Shown one piece after another: positions 1 to 7,602 of a DNA stretch of 10,047 nucleotides (positions are counted from its first letter, which is position 1; the number at the start of each line of letters is the position of its first letter). The notes beneath the pieces are model-generated. The model ran no database searches. It saw nothing but the letters and a program-made list of their open reading frames with translations, and was not told the origin of the DNA. The translations under genes and the position numbers were made by a program. Source of the DNA: JARYMI01 sp037444845 (GTDB lineage: Bacteria > Acidobacteriota > Aminicenantia > Aminicenantales > UBA8522); contig JBBILQ010000079.1 of assembly GCA_037444845.1 (NCBI GenBank), positions 1-10,047 on the forward strand. The letters run 5' to 3'.

Positions 1-837
1 GCGGCTGCGGATAAATGGAACTACTGGGTGTTCAGCCTCAGCACGGGCGGTTTTTTCAGGGGTGAAGAATCCTACGAGTCCCGGTCCCTTCGGGCCAGCT
101 TTTCAGCCAACCGGGTGACCCCGGAGCTCAAAATCCGGATGTCGGTCGCGGCCCGGCATTCTTTGAGCACCTACGAGTACGACAGCCAGACCATCACCAG
201 CACAACCGAAGGGTATGAGGTCAACGGCCTGTTTGTGAAGAGCCTCAACGACCACTGGTCGATAGGAGCCTATCTAAGAGCCGCCTCCTCTACGTACGAA
301 AACATCCTCTTTTCTTTTAGCCCCTCCCCAGCCGTCGAGTTCAATTTTTTCCCTTACGCCCAGTCGACACGGCGGCAGCTCCGTTGCCTCTACAGCCTCA
401 AATTTGCCTCTCTCAGATACCGGGAAGAGACGGTCTACGACAAAAAGTCCGAGAATGTCTGGGGACAGTCTCTCTCGGTCACGCTTGACCTCAAAGAGAA
501 GTGGGGGTCAATCAGCACGACTCTGGCAGCCTCGCATTATTTCCATGATTTCAGCAAAAACCAACAGACGCTCTTTACCGTCTTTAACCTCCGTCTTCTC
601 AAGGGCTTGAGTATCTTTGTCTTGGCAGGCGGTTCCCGGATTCATGACCAGCTCTACCTGGCCAAAGGGGAAGCGTCGCTTGAAGAAGTCCTGCTGCGGC
701 GGAAGCAGCTGGCCACAAGCTATAACTGCCACTTGTCCACGGGCTTGAGTTATACCTTCGGCTCCGTCTTCACCAACGTCGTCAACCCGCGGTTTGGTGA
801 CACCGGGCAGGGCGGCGTCTCCATCAACATTGACTGA
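1..837 (+). CDS. Outer-membrane beta-barrel protein, 5'-truncated by the window edge (paralogue of the next gene)
   Basis: The frame is open from base 1 with no stop, so the true start lies upstream. The visible part (about 278 residues) is a run of alternating polar/hydrophobic strands rich in Tyr, Phe, Ser and Arg, typical of an outer-membrane beta-barrel. It aligns end to end with the C-terminal barrel of the gene at 885-2231. Shared blocks include WN(Y/F)WVFSLS, SFSANRVTP, VKSLNDHWS, RYREET, SRIHDQL, ASLEEVLLRRKQLAT, GLSY and VVNPRFGD. The last strand-like segment (GLSYTFGS) is followed by a short polar tail. By analogy with the paralogue, the missing N-terminus should carry a signal peptide and a periplasmic domain. 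The downstream paralogue starts 47 bases later on the same strand, so the two are probably co-transcribed. I recognise the fold class but not a function; binding or transport at the cell surface would be a guess. Confidence 0.8.
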   Translation, partial: AAADKWNYWVFSLSTGGFFRGEESYESRSLRASFSANRVTPELKIRMSVAARHSLSTYEYDSQTITSTTEGYEVNGLFVKSLNDHWSIGAYLRAASSTYENILFSFSPSPAVEFNFFPYAQSTRRQLRCLYSLKFASLRYREETVYDKKSENVWGQSLSVTLDLKEKWGSISTTLAASHYFHDFSKNQQTLFTVFNLRLLKGLSIFVLAGGSRIHDQLYLAKGEASLEEVLLRRKQLATSYNCHLSTGLSYTFGSVFTNVVNPRFGDTGQGGVSINID

Positions 838-884
838 GAAGAGGGCTGGCTGACGCCGGAGTCGGTCAAGAAAGAGAAGCAAGA

Positions 885-2231
885 ATGCGCAGAGAAAAGA
901 AAGACAAGAAAGATGCGGCGAGAACAGGCAGAAAAAAAAGAGAACGCCCGCCGACCGGCTTGAGTCTGGTCATCTGCCTTCTTTTTAGCCTGGCCGTGCC
1001 TTGCCTTTTCTCGCAGGGTGAAGAAGGCGGGAATCCGCCCAAGTCAGATGCGCCCACGGTTTTTTTGGACTGCGCTGCCTGTGACTTGCTCTTTATCCAG
1101 AGGGAGGTTCCCTTTGCGTTTTTTCTTGACGACCCGGGTGAAGCGCAGGTTGTTATCCTGGTCAGCGTTGAAAAAAAAGAGGGCCAGAATCTCTACACGA
1201 TGTCTTTCCGCGGTCAGAATGAATTCGAAGGGGATAACGACCAGTTGCTCTATAGCGAAAGGGAAGACGCGTCGGCCGAAGAAATCAACAAAGGCTTGCT
1301 CCAGACCTTGAAAATGGGCCTGATGCGTTACGCCGGCAAGACTCCTGCGGCGCAGCGCCTGACAATCAATTTCCAGGACAAGGTTAAGCCGACGGCGGTC
1401 GTCGATCCATGGAATTTCTGGGTTTTTAGCCTCAGCGTCAACTGTTTTCTGAGCGGCGAGCAGAGTTACAGAAGCAGCATGGCCTTCGGGTCGTTTTCAG
1501 CCAACCGCGTCACTCCGGACTGGAAAATCCGCCTGGCTGCGAGCGCCATGTACCGGTTCGACCGCTATATCTATGAAGACCTGGATTTTGAGAGCTCTTC
1601 GGACAGCCAGAGTTTCCGCGGCCTCGTCGTCAAAAGCCTGAATGACCACTGGTCGCTGGGAGCCTTTTTCTCCCTTCATTCTTCCACATACAGCAATGTT
1701 AGGATTAGTGCGACTCCTGCGCCGGCCGTTGAATTCGACGTTTTTCCTTATTCCGAATCGACGAAAAGACAACTGCGCTTTCTTTACCGGCTGAATTTCA
1801 AGCCTGTTCGCTACCGAGAGGAAACGATCTACTTGAAGACGCGCGAAAACTTGTGGCAGCAGACCCTTTCTGCGACCCTGGAAATGGTCCGGCCGTGGGG
1901 AACTATCAACACCTCGCTTGAAGCCGCAAACTACCTCCATGATTTTAAGAAGAATCATTTCGAGCTCTGGGGAGACATCTCGCTGCGCATCATCAAGGGG
2001 TTCAATTTCAACATTCACGGCAGTTATTCCCGGATTCACGACCAGCTCTCGCTCCCCCGGATGGGAGCTTCCCTGGAGGAAGTCTTGCTCCGGCGCAAGC
2101 AGCTCGCGACAACATATGATTATTTCTTCTCCGTGGGCCTGAGCTACAGCTTCGGGTCTGTCCGGAGCAAGGTCGTCAACCCTCGCTTTGGCGACGGCGG
2201 AGGCGGCATTTCGATGCGCATCTCCATGTGA
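885..2231 (+). CDS. Outer-membrane beta-barrel protein with a Cys-x2-Cys N-terminal domain
   Basis: This 448-residue protein begins with a long basic segment (residues 1-23) and a hydrophobic stretch (about 25-42) ending LFSQ, which reads as a Sec signal peptide. A purine-rich stretch (gagaagcaaga) precedes the ATG. A shorter start at the TTG near 960 is possible and would give a more usual signal length. Residues about 57-165 form a small alpha/beta-looking domain opening VFLDCAACD (Cys63, Cys66). I recall a similar block in uncharacterised outer-membrane proteins of Bacteroidota, Gemmatimonadota and Acidobacteriota, but cannot confirm it here. From Trp176 to the end the sequence is beta-barrel-like and homologous throughout to the upstream gene. 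The conserved end (SLEEVLLRRKQLAT, GLSYSFGS, VVNPRFGD) suggests a shared family. The likely location is the outer membrane with the N-terminal domain in the periplasm. Ligand and role are unknown. Identity of the family: moderate; membrane class: good. Confidence 0.82.
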   Translation: MRREKKDKKDAARTGRKKRERPPTGLSLVICLLFSLAVPCLFSQGEEGGNPPKSDAPTVFLDCAACDLLFIQREVPFAFFLDDPGEAQVVILVSVEKKEGQNLYTMSFRGQNEFEGDNDQLLYSEREDASAEEINKGLLQTLKMGLMRYAGKTPAAQRLTINFQDKVKPTAVVDPWNFWVFSLSVNCFLSGEQSYRSSMAFGSFSANRVTPDWKIRLAASAMYRFDRYIYEDLDFESSSDSQSFRGLVVKSLNDHWSLGAFFSLHSSTYSNVRISATPAPAVEFDVFPYSESTKRQLRFLYRLNFKPVRYREETIYLKTRENLWQQTLSATLEMVRPWGTINTSLEAANYLHDFKKNHFELWGDISLRIIKGFNFNIHGSYSRIHDQLSLPRMGASLEEVLLRRKQLATTYDYFFSVGLSYSFGSVRSKVVNPRFGDGGGGISMRISM

Positions 2232-2250
2232 CCCTGCCCCTTTTGTTTGC

Positions 2251-2279
2251 TTGACACTCCCCGAACGGGATTGTATCCT
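2251..2279 (+). promoter_or_regulatory. Sigma-70-type promoter for the ior operon
   Basis: A perfect -35 box TTGACA (2251-2256) is followed by a 17-bp spacer and TATCCT (2274-2279), which matches four of six -10 positions. It lies just after the stop of the barrel gene and about 105 bases upstream of iorA, so transcription should begin near 2286 and leave a leader of roughly 100 nt. No convincing terminator lies between the barrel gene and this promoter. Confidence 0.65.
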
Positions 2280-2304
2280 TAGCTCTCCGATTGCAAATTG
2301 ATTG

Positions 2305-2388
2305 ATGTCCCAAGCGTCATGGTATTTTATCATCAGGAGGAACTCAATCGACAATCATGGTCACATTCTGCATAAGGGCAACTCATGA
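2305..2388 (+). CDS. Possible leader peptide ORF with consecutive Trp-Tyr-Phe codons
   Basis: A 27-codon frame starts at ATG 2305 (TTG 2302 is also possible, just after a stop) and ends at TGA 2386-2388, overlapping the iorA start as ATGA. Codons 6-8 (2320-2328) are tgg tat ttt: Trp, Tyr, Phe. These are the three aromatic amino acids whose 2-oxo acids are classical indolepyruvate oxidoreductase substrates. Two AGG Arg codons follow at 2335-2340 and form a Shine-Dalgarno-like AGGAGG with no start codon at a usable distance. A weak hairpin (2319-2324 with 2328-2333) covers the aromatic codons. Against it: no Shine-Dalgarno lies before 2305, and no clear terminator or antiterminator pair is visible. 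The role as an attenuation or coupling leader is inference. Confidence 0.3.
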   Translation: MSQASWYFIIRRNSIDNHGHILHKGNS

Positions 2389-3983
2389 AAGCAGAACTAT
2401 TGCTCGGCGATGAAGCCGTGGCGCTGGCTGCCCTCCACGCCGGCCTGACCGCGGCCTACTCTTATCCCGGCACGCCGGCCTCTGAAATTCTGGAATACTT
2501 GATCAAGCTAAAGGAAGAGCACAAGCATCTCAAAGCCTCCTGGTCGGTGAACGAGAAAGTCGCCTATGAAGAAGCCTTAGGCGTTTCTTTTGCCGGCAAA
2601 CGGGCGTTTGTTTCGATGAAGCATGTCGGGCTGAATGTCGCCGCTGACCCGTTCATGAACTCAGCCATCACCGGCACCAACGGCGGGCTCGTCCTGGCCG
2701 TGGCCGACGACCCCAGCATGCACAGCTCTCAGAACGAACAGGACAGCCGGTATTACGCTCAGTTTGCCCAGATATTCTGCTTTGAGCCCTCGAATCATCA
2801 AGAAGCCTACGACATGACCCGCCGCGCCTTTGACCTGTCCGAGGAAACCGGTCTTCCTGTGATGATTCGCCTTGTCACCCGTCTTTCTCACAGCCGGTCG
2901 ATGGTCCAGCCGCGCGAGGCGAGGGGAGAGAACGGCCTCACCTACGGCGCGAGCTCGGACTGGACGCTCCTTCCGGTCAATGCCCGCCGCCGGTTTAAAA
3001 TCCTTCTGGAGAAGCAGCCTGGCCTTATAAGGCTGGCTGAGGAATCGGAGTTCAACCGCCTCGAACTAAACGACAAGGACCGATCGCTCGGTGTCATCGC
3101 CCCGGGAATAGCCTACAATTATGTGATGGAGAATTTGACATCGAAAGGAAAAGCGCCCTCCCTCCTCAAAATCGGCGCGTATCCCATCCCGGAGACGCTC
3201 TGTCGCCGGCTCGTCAATCACGTGGACACTGTGCTTGTTGTCGAGGAAGGATATCCTTTTATCGAGAAAACGCTGCGGGGCCTGTTCGGTATCCCAGGAA
3301 AGGCGGTCAGGGGCAAGCTGAGCGGCGACTTGCCGCTTTCCGGTGAGCTATCGCCCGAGGTGGTGCGGCCGGCTCTGGGCCTCCCCGGTCTTCCCCGGCG
3401 AGAGCTCAGCGGGTTCCAGCTGGTCGCCCGGCCGCCCCAACTCTGCCAGGGCTGCCCGCATGCTGACGCGCTGATTGCCTTGAATAAAGCCCTGGAAGGT
3501 TCACCCGGAGCAAACGTTTTCAGCGATATCGGCTGTTACACGCTGGGAGCCTACCCTCCTTACAAAGCCGTCCAGACGTGCGTCTGCATGGGCGCCTCGG
3601 TCAGCATGGCCAAGGGCGGCGCCGAAGCCGGCGTTTCTCCCTCGGTGGCTGTGATCGGCGATTCGACGTTCGGCCACTCCGGGCTGACCCCGCTTCTTGA
3701 CGCTGCAGCCGCCAACACGAACATGACCGTGGTCATCCTGGATAACGCGACTGTGGCCATGACCGGCGGCCAGCCCAGCTATGCTTCCGGCGAGCGGCTG
3801 TTACGGCTGATTGAAGGAGCTGGAGTTCCCAGGGAGCACATCCGGGTCATCGAACCGCTGCCTAAGAACTTAGAGAAGAACGTCAAGGTCATCAAGGAAG
3901 AGCTGGCCCACGAGGGAATCTCGGTCATCGTGGCTGTGCGCGAGTGCGTCGTCGAAGCCAGGAAGAAAAAGAGGAGAGACTGA
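2385..3983 (+). CDS. iorA: Indolepyruvate ferredoxin oxidoreductase, alpha subunit (lacking the C-terminal ferredoxin domain)
   Basis: This is the thiamine-diphosphate subunit that oxidatively decarboxylates aryl-2-oxo acids (indolepyruvate, phenylpyruvate and relatives) to aryl-acyl-CoA, reducing ferredoxin. The N-terminal pyrimidine-binding domain shows YPGTPASE (27-34), the SVNEK block with Glu57, and MKHVGLNVAADP. The C-terminal TPP domain shows LCQGCPH (Cys354, Cys357), DIGCYTLG (Cys384), TCVCMGAS, and the TPP/Mg motif GDSTFGHSG (from 425) through LDN (453-454) to AMTGGQPS. Cys521 near the end (RECV) may be the fourth ligand of a proximal iron-sulfur cluster. At 532 residues it stops right after the TPP domain. 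Usual IorA proteins continue with two [4Fe-4S] ferredoxin motifs, which are absent. The first ATG after an in-frame TAA (2373) is used, with an AAGGG ribosome site 6 nt upstream. iorB follows immediately. Confidence 0.93.
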   Translation: MKAELLLGDEAVALAALHAGLTAAYSYPGTPASEILEYLIKLKEEHKHLKASWSVNEKVAYEEALGVSFAGKRAFVSMKHVGLNVAADPFMNSAITGTNGGLVLAVADDPSMHSSQNEQDSRYYAQFAQIFCFEPSNHQEAYDMTRRAFDLSEETGLPVMIRLVTRLSHSRSMVQPREARGENGLTYGASSDWTLLPVNARRRFKILLEKQPGLIRLAEESEFNRLELNDKDRSLGVIAPGIAYNYVMENLTSKGKAPSLLKIGAYPIPETLCRRLVNHVDTVLVVEEGYPFIEKTLRGLFGIPGKAVRGKLSGDLPLSGELSPEVVRPALGLPGLPRRELSGFQLVARPPQLCQGCPHADALIALNKALEGSPGANVFSDIGCYTLGAYPPYKAVQTCVCMGASVSMAKGGAEAGVSPSVAVIGDSTFGHSGLTPLLDAAAANTNMTVVILDNATVAMTGGQPSYASGERLLRLIEGAGVPREHIRVIEPLPKNLEKNVKVIKEELAHEGISVIVAVRECVVEARKKKRRD

Positions 3984-4565
3984 ATGAAGCAGGACATCAT
4001 CCTGGCCGGAGTCGGAGGCCAGGGGATCCTGTCGATCGCCTTTGTCATCGACAGCGCCGCCCTCAAGACTGGTTTTCATGTCAAACAAGCGGAAGTCCAC
4101 GGCATGTCGCAGCGTGGAGGAGCCGTCCAATCCCATCTGCGCCTTTCTGACGGGCGGATCTTCAGCGACCTCATTCCCAGGGGAGAAGCTGACATGATTT
4201 TGAGCGTGGAGCCGCTCGAAACCCTTCGTTATCTGGACTACCTCCGGCCTGAAGGGATCGTTGTCTCGAGCAGCACCCCGTTTATCAACATCCCAGATTA
4301 TCCTGATATCGACGCCGTTCTTGGAAAGATTAGGGAAGTCCCTGGCCACATCATCATCGATTCTGAGAAGCTGGCCCGGGAAGCCGGCTCGGCTCGCACG
4401 CAGAATATGGTCATGCTGGGCGCGGCTTCTCGTCACTTGATGGTAAAAAAAGACGACCTCGTCGGGTTCATCGGAGTCCTTTTCGAAACAAAAGGCTCCA
4501 GCACAGTTGCCGCCAACATCAAGGCTTTTGAACTCGGCCGCGGCGCTGCCGGGCCTCACGCGTAG
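3984..4565 (+). CDS. iorB: Indolepyruvate ferredoxin oxidoreductase, beta subunit
   Basis: This 193-residue protein is the gamma-domain partner of IorA, of the pyruvate/2-oxoacid oxidoreductase catalytic domain family, and of usual length. The diagnostic GVGGQGIL (9-16) is followed by AEVHGMSQRGGAVQSHLR (36 onward). Both are hallmarks of IorB and of the gamma subunits of related enzymes, where they line the CoA side of the active site. The ATG directly abuts the iorA TGA. A GAGGAG ribosome site lies inside the end of iorA, 7 nt before the ATG, so the subunits are probably translationally coupled and made in equal amounts. No cysteine cluster is visible, as expected for this subunit. The last residues (GRGAAGPHA) look like an unconserved tail. 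The protein is cytoplasmic and works in complex with IorA. Confidence 0.93.
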   Translation: MKQDIILAGVGGQGILSIAFVIDSAALKTGFHVKQAEVHGMSQRGGAVQSHLRLSDGRIFSDLIPRGEADMILSVEPLETLRYLDYLRPEGIVVSSSTPFINIPDYPDIDAVLGKIREVPGHIIIDSEKLAREAGSARTQNMVMLGAASRHLMVKKDDLVGFIGVLFETKGSSTVAANIKAFELGRGAAGPHA

Positions 4566-4633
4566 ACGTGAGGAAAATCATCAAGGCTTTCATCGTGGCC
4601 ATGAATGAATGGCGAGAGAAGAAGGAATGAAAA

Positions 4634-4638
4634 AGGGG
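4634..4638 (+). promoter_or_regulatory. Ribosome-binding site deciding the acyl-CoA synthetase start
   Basis: AGGGG ends 6 nt before the ATG at 4645. The in-frame ATGs at 4609 and 4627 lack a properly spaced purine box: the GAAGGA at 4621-4626 directly abuts 4627. This favours 4645 as the start. Confidence 0.45.
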
Positions 4639-4644
4639 CCGGGA

Positions 4645-6987
4645 ATGAACCTGAGCAGGGTCAATTCCATTTTTCGAAAGGCCGAACAGGATGGCCGGCG
4701 TTTTCTCTTGGAGCCTGAAGTCTACGCCCTTCTCCGGGCTTGCGGGATCGCCACGCCGCGCTTTCTTTTTTTGAAAAAAGGAAAGAAGGCCGACCGCAAG
4801 AATATATCCGTCCTCGAAACTCCTGAGGTTGTCGTCAAGGTCGTCTCGCCTCTCATCGTCCATAAGAGCGATGTCGGAGGCGTCGCCTTTGTCCCCGCCC
4901 AGCCGGCCAGGGTCAACGAGGCGATTCGCTCGATGCTGCGGGACGTGCCGGCGAAATTCTGTGACTGGCAAAAAAAAATAAAATCCAGAGAAACCTACTC
5001 CGTAGAGGAAATCCGGAACCAGGTCAGGGGTTTTTTGGTCCTGGAAAAAGTTTCTTACGAAGACGTCGGTTTTGGGGCTGAACTCCTTGTCGGCCTGCGT
5101 CATTCGAGAGAGTTCGGGCCGATCGTGACCATGGGATTGGGAGGGCTGGATGTCGAGTACCTGAGCGAGAGGTTGAGGGAGGGACAAGCGCTGGGCATCG
5201 GGTCGGCCCACCTCCTGCGACAGGAGGAGATTGCTCCTCTTCTCAGGCCTTTGGCTTTTTTTGAGAAGCTCACCAAGGAGCATAGGGGAAGAATGGCGGC
5301 AATCACAGAGGATGAGCTTGTCAGCCTTTTTCGCTGCTTCCTCAGCCTGGGAGCGCGCTTTTCTCCCTATGTTAGGAAGTCTCCCTATGTCATCGAAGAA
5401 GCTGAAGTCAACCCCTTTGTCGTCGTCGGAGGCAGGCTTGTCCCGTTGGACGGGATGTGCCGTTTTTCCCGAGCTCACGTCCAGGCAAAACCCCGGCTTT
5501 CGGCGTCGCTGGACTTTCTCCTTCACCCCCGGTCCATCGGGATTGTCGGCGTTTCAGAAAGGATGAACCTCGGCCGTATCATCCTGAAAAATATCCTGAG
5601 GGAAGGTTTTCCCAGGGAGAAAGTCTATGTCGTCAAGCCTGGGGTTGAAGAAATTGACGGCTGCCGTTGCCTGCCGGGTGTCTCAACGCTGCCGGAGACC
5701 GTTGACCTTTTTGTCTTGACCTTGGCTGCCGACCAGAGCGTTGAGGTGATGAAGGAACTCATTGACACTCAGAAGGCCAGGTCGGTTGTCATCATCGCCG
5801 GAGGCCTGGGAGAAAAAAAGGGGACCGAAACCCTCGAGAAAAAGATAAAGGAACTCATCCGTTATAGCCGCAAGAAGGGGAGGCTCACCCCTGTCGTTAA
5901 CGGCGGAAACTGCATGGGAATCTACTCGGCGCCCGGAAAGTATGACACGACGTTTATCCCTGAGTATAAGCTGGCCAGCCCGAGGGGAAAAAACCCCCGC
6001 ATTGTCTATATCAGCCAGAGCGGCGCCTTCATGGCCTCGCGGATGAGCAAACTGCCGGTCGCGGAGCCAAGGTATGCGGTCTCCCTGGGCAATCAGATCG
6101 ACCTCACAGCGTCCGATTACATGGACTATTTCAAAAACAAAAAGGAAGCTCCTCTTCTGGCACTCTACCTCGAAGGATTTCAGCCGGGCGACGGTTTGGC
6201 TCTGGCCAGAGCAGCCAAAGAAGCAGTCAAAAAAGGGAAAATGGTTGTTGTCTATAAGGGAGGCAGGACTCCAGAAGGCCGGGAGGCGACGTCGAGCCAC
6301 ACAGCCTCAGTCGCCGGAGATTATGCAGTGTGCCGCTCGATTCTTGAAACATCGGGTGTTTTTATGGCCGATGACCTGACCGAGTTTGAGAGCGCAATCC
6401 AGAACCTCCTTCCTCTGTCCGCAAAGACGCCTCGGGGAAGACGGGTCGGCCTCATCAGCAACGCCGGGTTTGAATGCGTCATTTTAGCCGACAACCTCAA
6501 GGATCAATATTGCCTGGAGCTAACCCCCTTGTCTGAAAAAACGAAAACAACGATTGCCGGTATCCTCGGTCCCCTGGGCATCGACCGGCTTCAGGATATT
6601 CGCAATCCGCTGGATGTCACTCCGGTGGCGGATGACGCCACTTTTGCTGGCTGTGTCGAAGCCTTGCTGACGGATCCAGCGGTTGATTGCGCGGTCGTTT
6701 CGCCAGTGCCGATGACTTCCGCCCTTCAGACGCTCCCTCCCGGAAAAACTCACGGGGAAAATGTCTATCAAAGCGAGGGCATCGCTTGCCGCCTGGTCGA
6801 GCTATTCAGGGAATCGCCAAAGCCTTTTGTCGTCAACATCGACGCCGGAGCAGCCTACCAGCCCCTGGCCGATCTCCTGGTTGCTGCGGGAGTCCCTGTT
6901 TTCAGGCACTCGGACCGGGCCCTGCGCTTTCTCGGCAAGTTCGTCCACCTGCGCCTTAAGGCCTTAGGGTATTCAGGCAAAAAATGA
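4645..6987 (+). CDS. ADP-forming acyl-CoA synthetase (acetyl-CoA synthetase, NDP-forming), fused beta-alpha
   Basis: Converts an acyl-CoA plus ADP and phosphate to free acid, CoA and ATP, which is the substrate-level phosphorylation step of amino-acid fermentation. Residues 1 to about 280 are the ATP-grasp (beta) part. It has SPLIVHKSDVGGV with His73 (the second phosphorylated His of this family), REFGPIVTMGLGGLDVEYL, and EAEVNPF (from 252). From about 290 comes the CoA-binding Rossmann part (HPRSIGIVGVSERMNLGR), then the ligase part with SQSGAF (457-462) and SSHTASVAGDY, whose His552 matches the catalytic phosphohistidine of succinyl-CoA synthetase alpha. A second ligase half (SNAGFE, NPLDVTPVADD) ends the 780-residue chain. 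The order is beta then alpha, the reverse of the common alpha-beta fusions. The frame is open from ATG 4609; I chose 4645 for its ribosome site and because the family's conserved N-terminus begins just after it. It lies 79 bases after iorB, very probably in one operon. Confidence 0.9.
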   Translation: MNLSRVNSIFRKAEQDGRRFLLEPEVYALLRACGIATPRFLFLKKGKKADRKNISVLETPEVVVKVVSPLIVHKSDVGGVAFVPAQPARVNEAIRSMLRDVPAKFCDWQKKIKSRETYSVEEIRNQVRGFLVLEKVSYEDVGFGAELLVGLRHSREFGPIVTMGLGGLDVEYLSERLREGQALGIGSAHLLRQEEIAPLLRPLAFFEKLTKEHRGRMAAITEDELVSLFRCFLSLGARFSPYVRKSPYVIEEAEVNPFVVVGGRLVPLDGMCRFSRAHVQAKPRLSASLDFLLHPRSIGIVGVSERMNLGRIILKNILREGFPREKVYVVKPGVEEIDGCRCLPGVSTLPETVDLFVLTLAADQSVEVMKELIDTQKARSVVIIAGGLGEKKGTETLEKKIKELIRYSRKKGRLTPVVNGGNCMGIYSAPGKYDTTFIPEYKLASPRGKNPRIVYISQSGAFMASRMSKLPVAEPRYAVSLGNQIDLTASDYMDYFKNKKEAPLLALYLEGFQPGDGLALARAAKEAVKKGKMVVVYKGGRTPEGREATSSHTASVAGDYAVCRSILETSGVFMADDLTEFESAIQNLLPLSAKTPRGRRVGLISNAGFECVILADNLKDQYCLELTPLSEKTKTTIAGILGPLGIDRLQDIRNPLDVTPVADDATFAGCVEALLTDPAVDCAVVSPVPMTSALQTLPPGKTHGENVYQSEGIACRLVELFRESPKPFVVNIDAGAAYQPLADLLVAAGVPVFRHSDRALRFLGKFVHLRLKALGYSGKK

Positions 6988-7058
6988 ACAACGCCAAGGT
7001 TGGGATGGTCCGTCAGGCACCGGCGAGCCTCAGGGGAGGGCGTGAAGGAATGTCATAA

Positions 7059-7064
7059 GGGAGG
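7059..7064 (+). promoter_or_regulatory. Strong ribosome-binding site fixing the start of the GH2 fragment
   Basis: GGGAGG, 7 nt before the ATG at 7072. It fixes this start over upstream in-frame alternatives and puts the signal peptide at the exact N-terminus. Confidence 0.6.
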
Positions 7065-7071
7065 AAAAATA

Positions 7072-7584
7072 ATGAGGTCAGGTCCACGTTTAAGAGTTCG
7101 GCTTATCATTGCGTTTGCTCTTCTTTTCCTTGCTTTTATTCTCATCAGAAACGTCCTGGCTGACGGGAATCTCGGCGAGGACATGCCCAGGCCGGAGTAC
7201 CCGCGGCCGGAAAAAGCGAGGATCGAGTGGGTAAACCTTAACGGCTGGTGGGATTTCGCCGTCGACCATTCTGAAAGCGGCGAGGAAAAAGAATATTTCA
7301 AGGGCGAAGGTTTTGACCAACGAATTCTCGTCCCGTTTGCCCCGGAGAGCCCGCTTTCTGGAATCGCCAACCCGGATTTCATGAAGGTTGTCTGGTATAA
7401 AAGGGCTTTCCGTGTTCCCGAATCCTGGCGCGGAAAAAGAATCCTGCTCCATTTCGAGGCCTGCGATTACCGGACGACGGTCTGGGTGAACGGCGAAAAG
7501 GCCGGGCATCATGAAGGCGGCTACACGCCGTTTTCTTTCGATATCACGGACCTGCTCACAGCATCCGAAAACCAAATTCCTTGA
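7072..7584 (+). pseudogene. Glycoside hydrolase family 2, N-terminal fragment (sugar-binding domain only)
   Basis: The 170-residue product starts with a basic n-region, a hydrophobic stretch (about 11-25) and VLA before DG, a clear Sec signal peptide. From about residue 38 it matches the jelly-roll sugar-binding domain of GH2 enzymes (beta-galactosidase, beta-glucuronidase, beta-mannosidase). Seen are LNGWWDF, the LVPFAPESPLSG block, VWYKRAFRVP, LLHFEACDYRTTVWVNG, and HEGGYTPFSFDITDLL. These enzymes usually run to 600-1000 residues. Here the frame ends at a TGA right after ENQIP, where the family would continue with a strand such as VVRV. The other frames beyond 7584 do not resume GH2 sequence, so this is a truncation and not a frameshift. 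The immunoglobulin-like and catalytic TIM-barrel domains are missing, so it cannot be a working hydrolase. Base composition drops sharply just after the break, suggesting that DNA arrival or deletion cut the gene. Confidence 0.85.
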
Positions 7585-7602
7585 ACCAACAGGAGGTTGT
7601 GA

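Noticed and set aside
1497..2354. Long minus-strand frame (285 codons) opposite the second barrel gene
   Set aside because: It mirrors a well-supported plus-strand gene, has a low-complexity charged composition and no recognisable domain; a codon-bias shadow.
4568..4630. A 20-codon frame (GTG start) between iorB and the acyl-CoA synthetase
   Set aside because: No ribosome site and a non-ATG start; too short to support. It is probably just the spacer.
3870..5526. Two long minus-strand frames opposite iorA/iorB and the acyl-CoA synthetase
   Set aside because: They lie opposite genes with clear conserved motifs, and their products show no family features.
6984..7058. A 24-codon frame overlapping the acyl-CoA synthetase stop as ATGA
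   Set aside because: No conserved features and no ribosome site of note; the spacer before the GH2 gene is the simpler reading.
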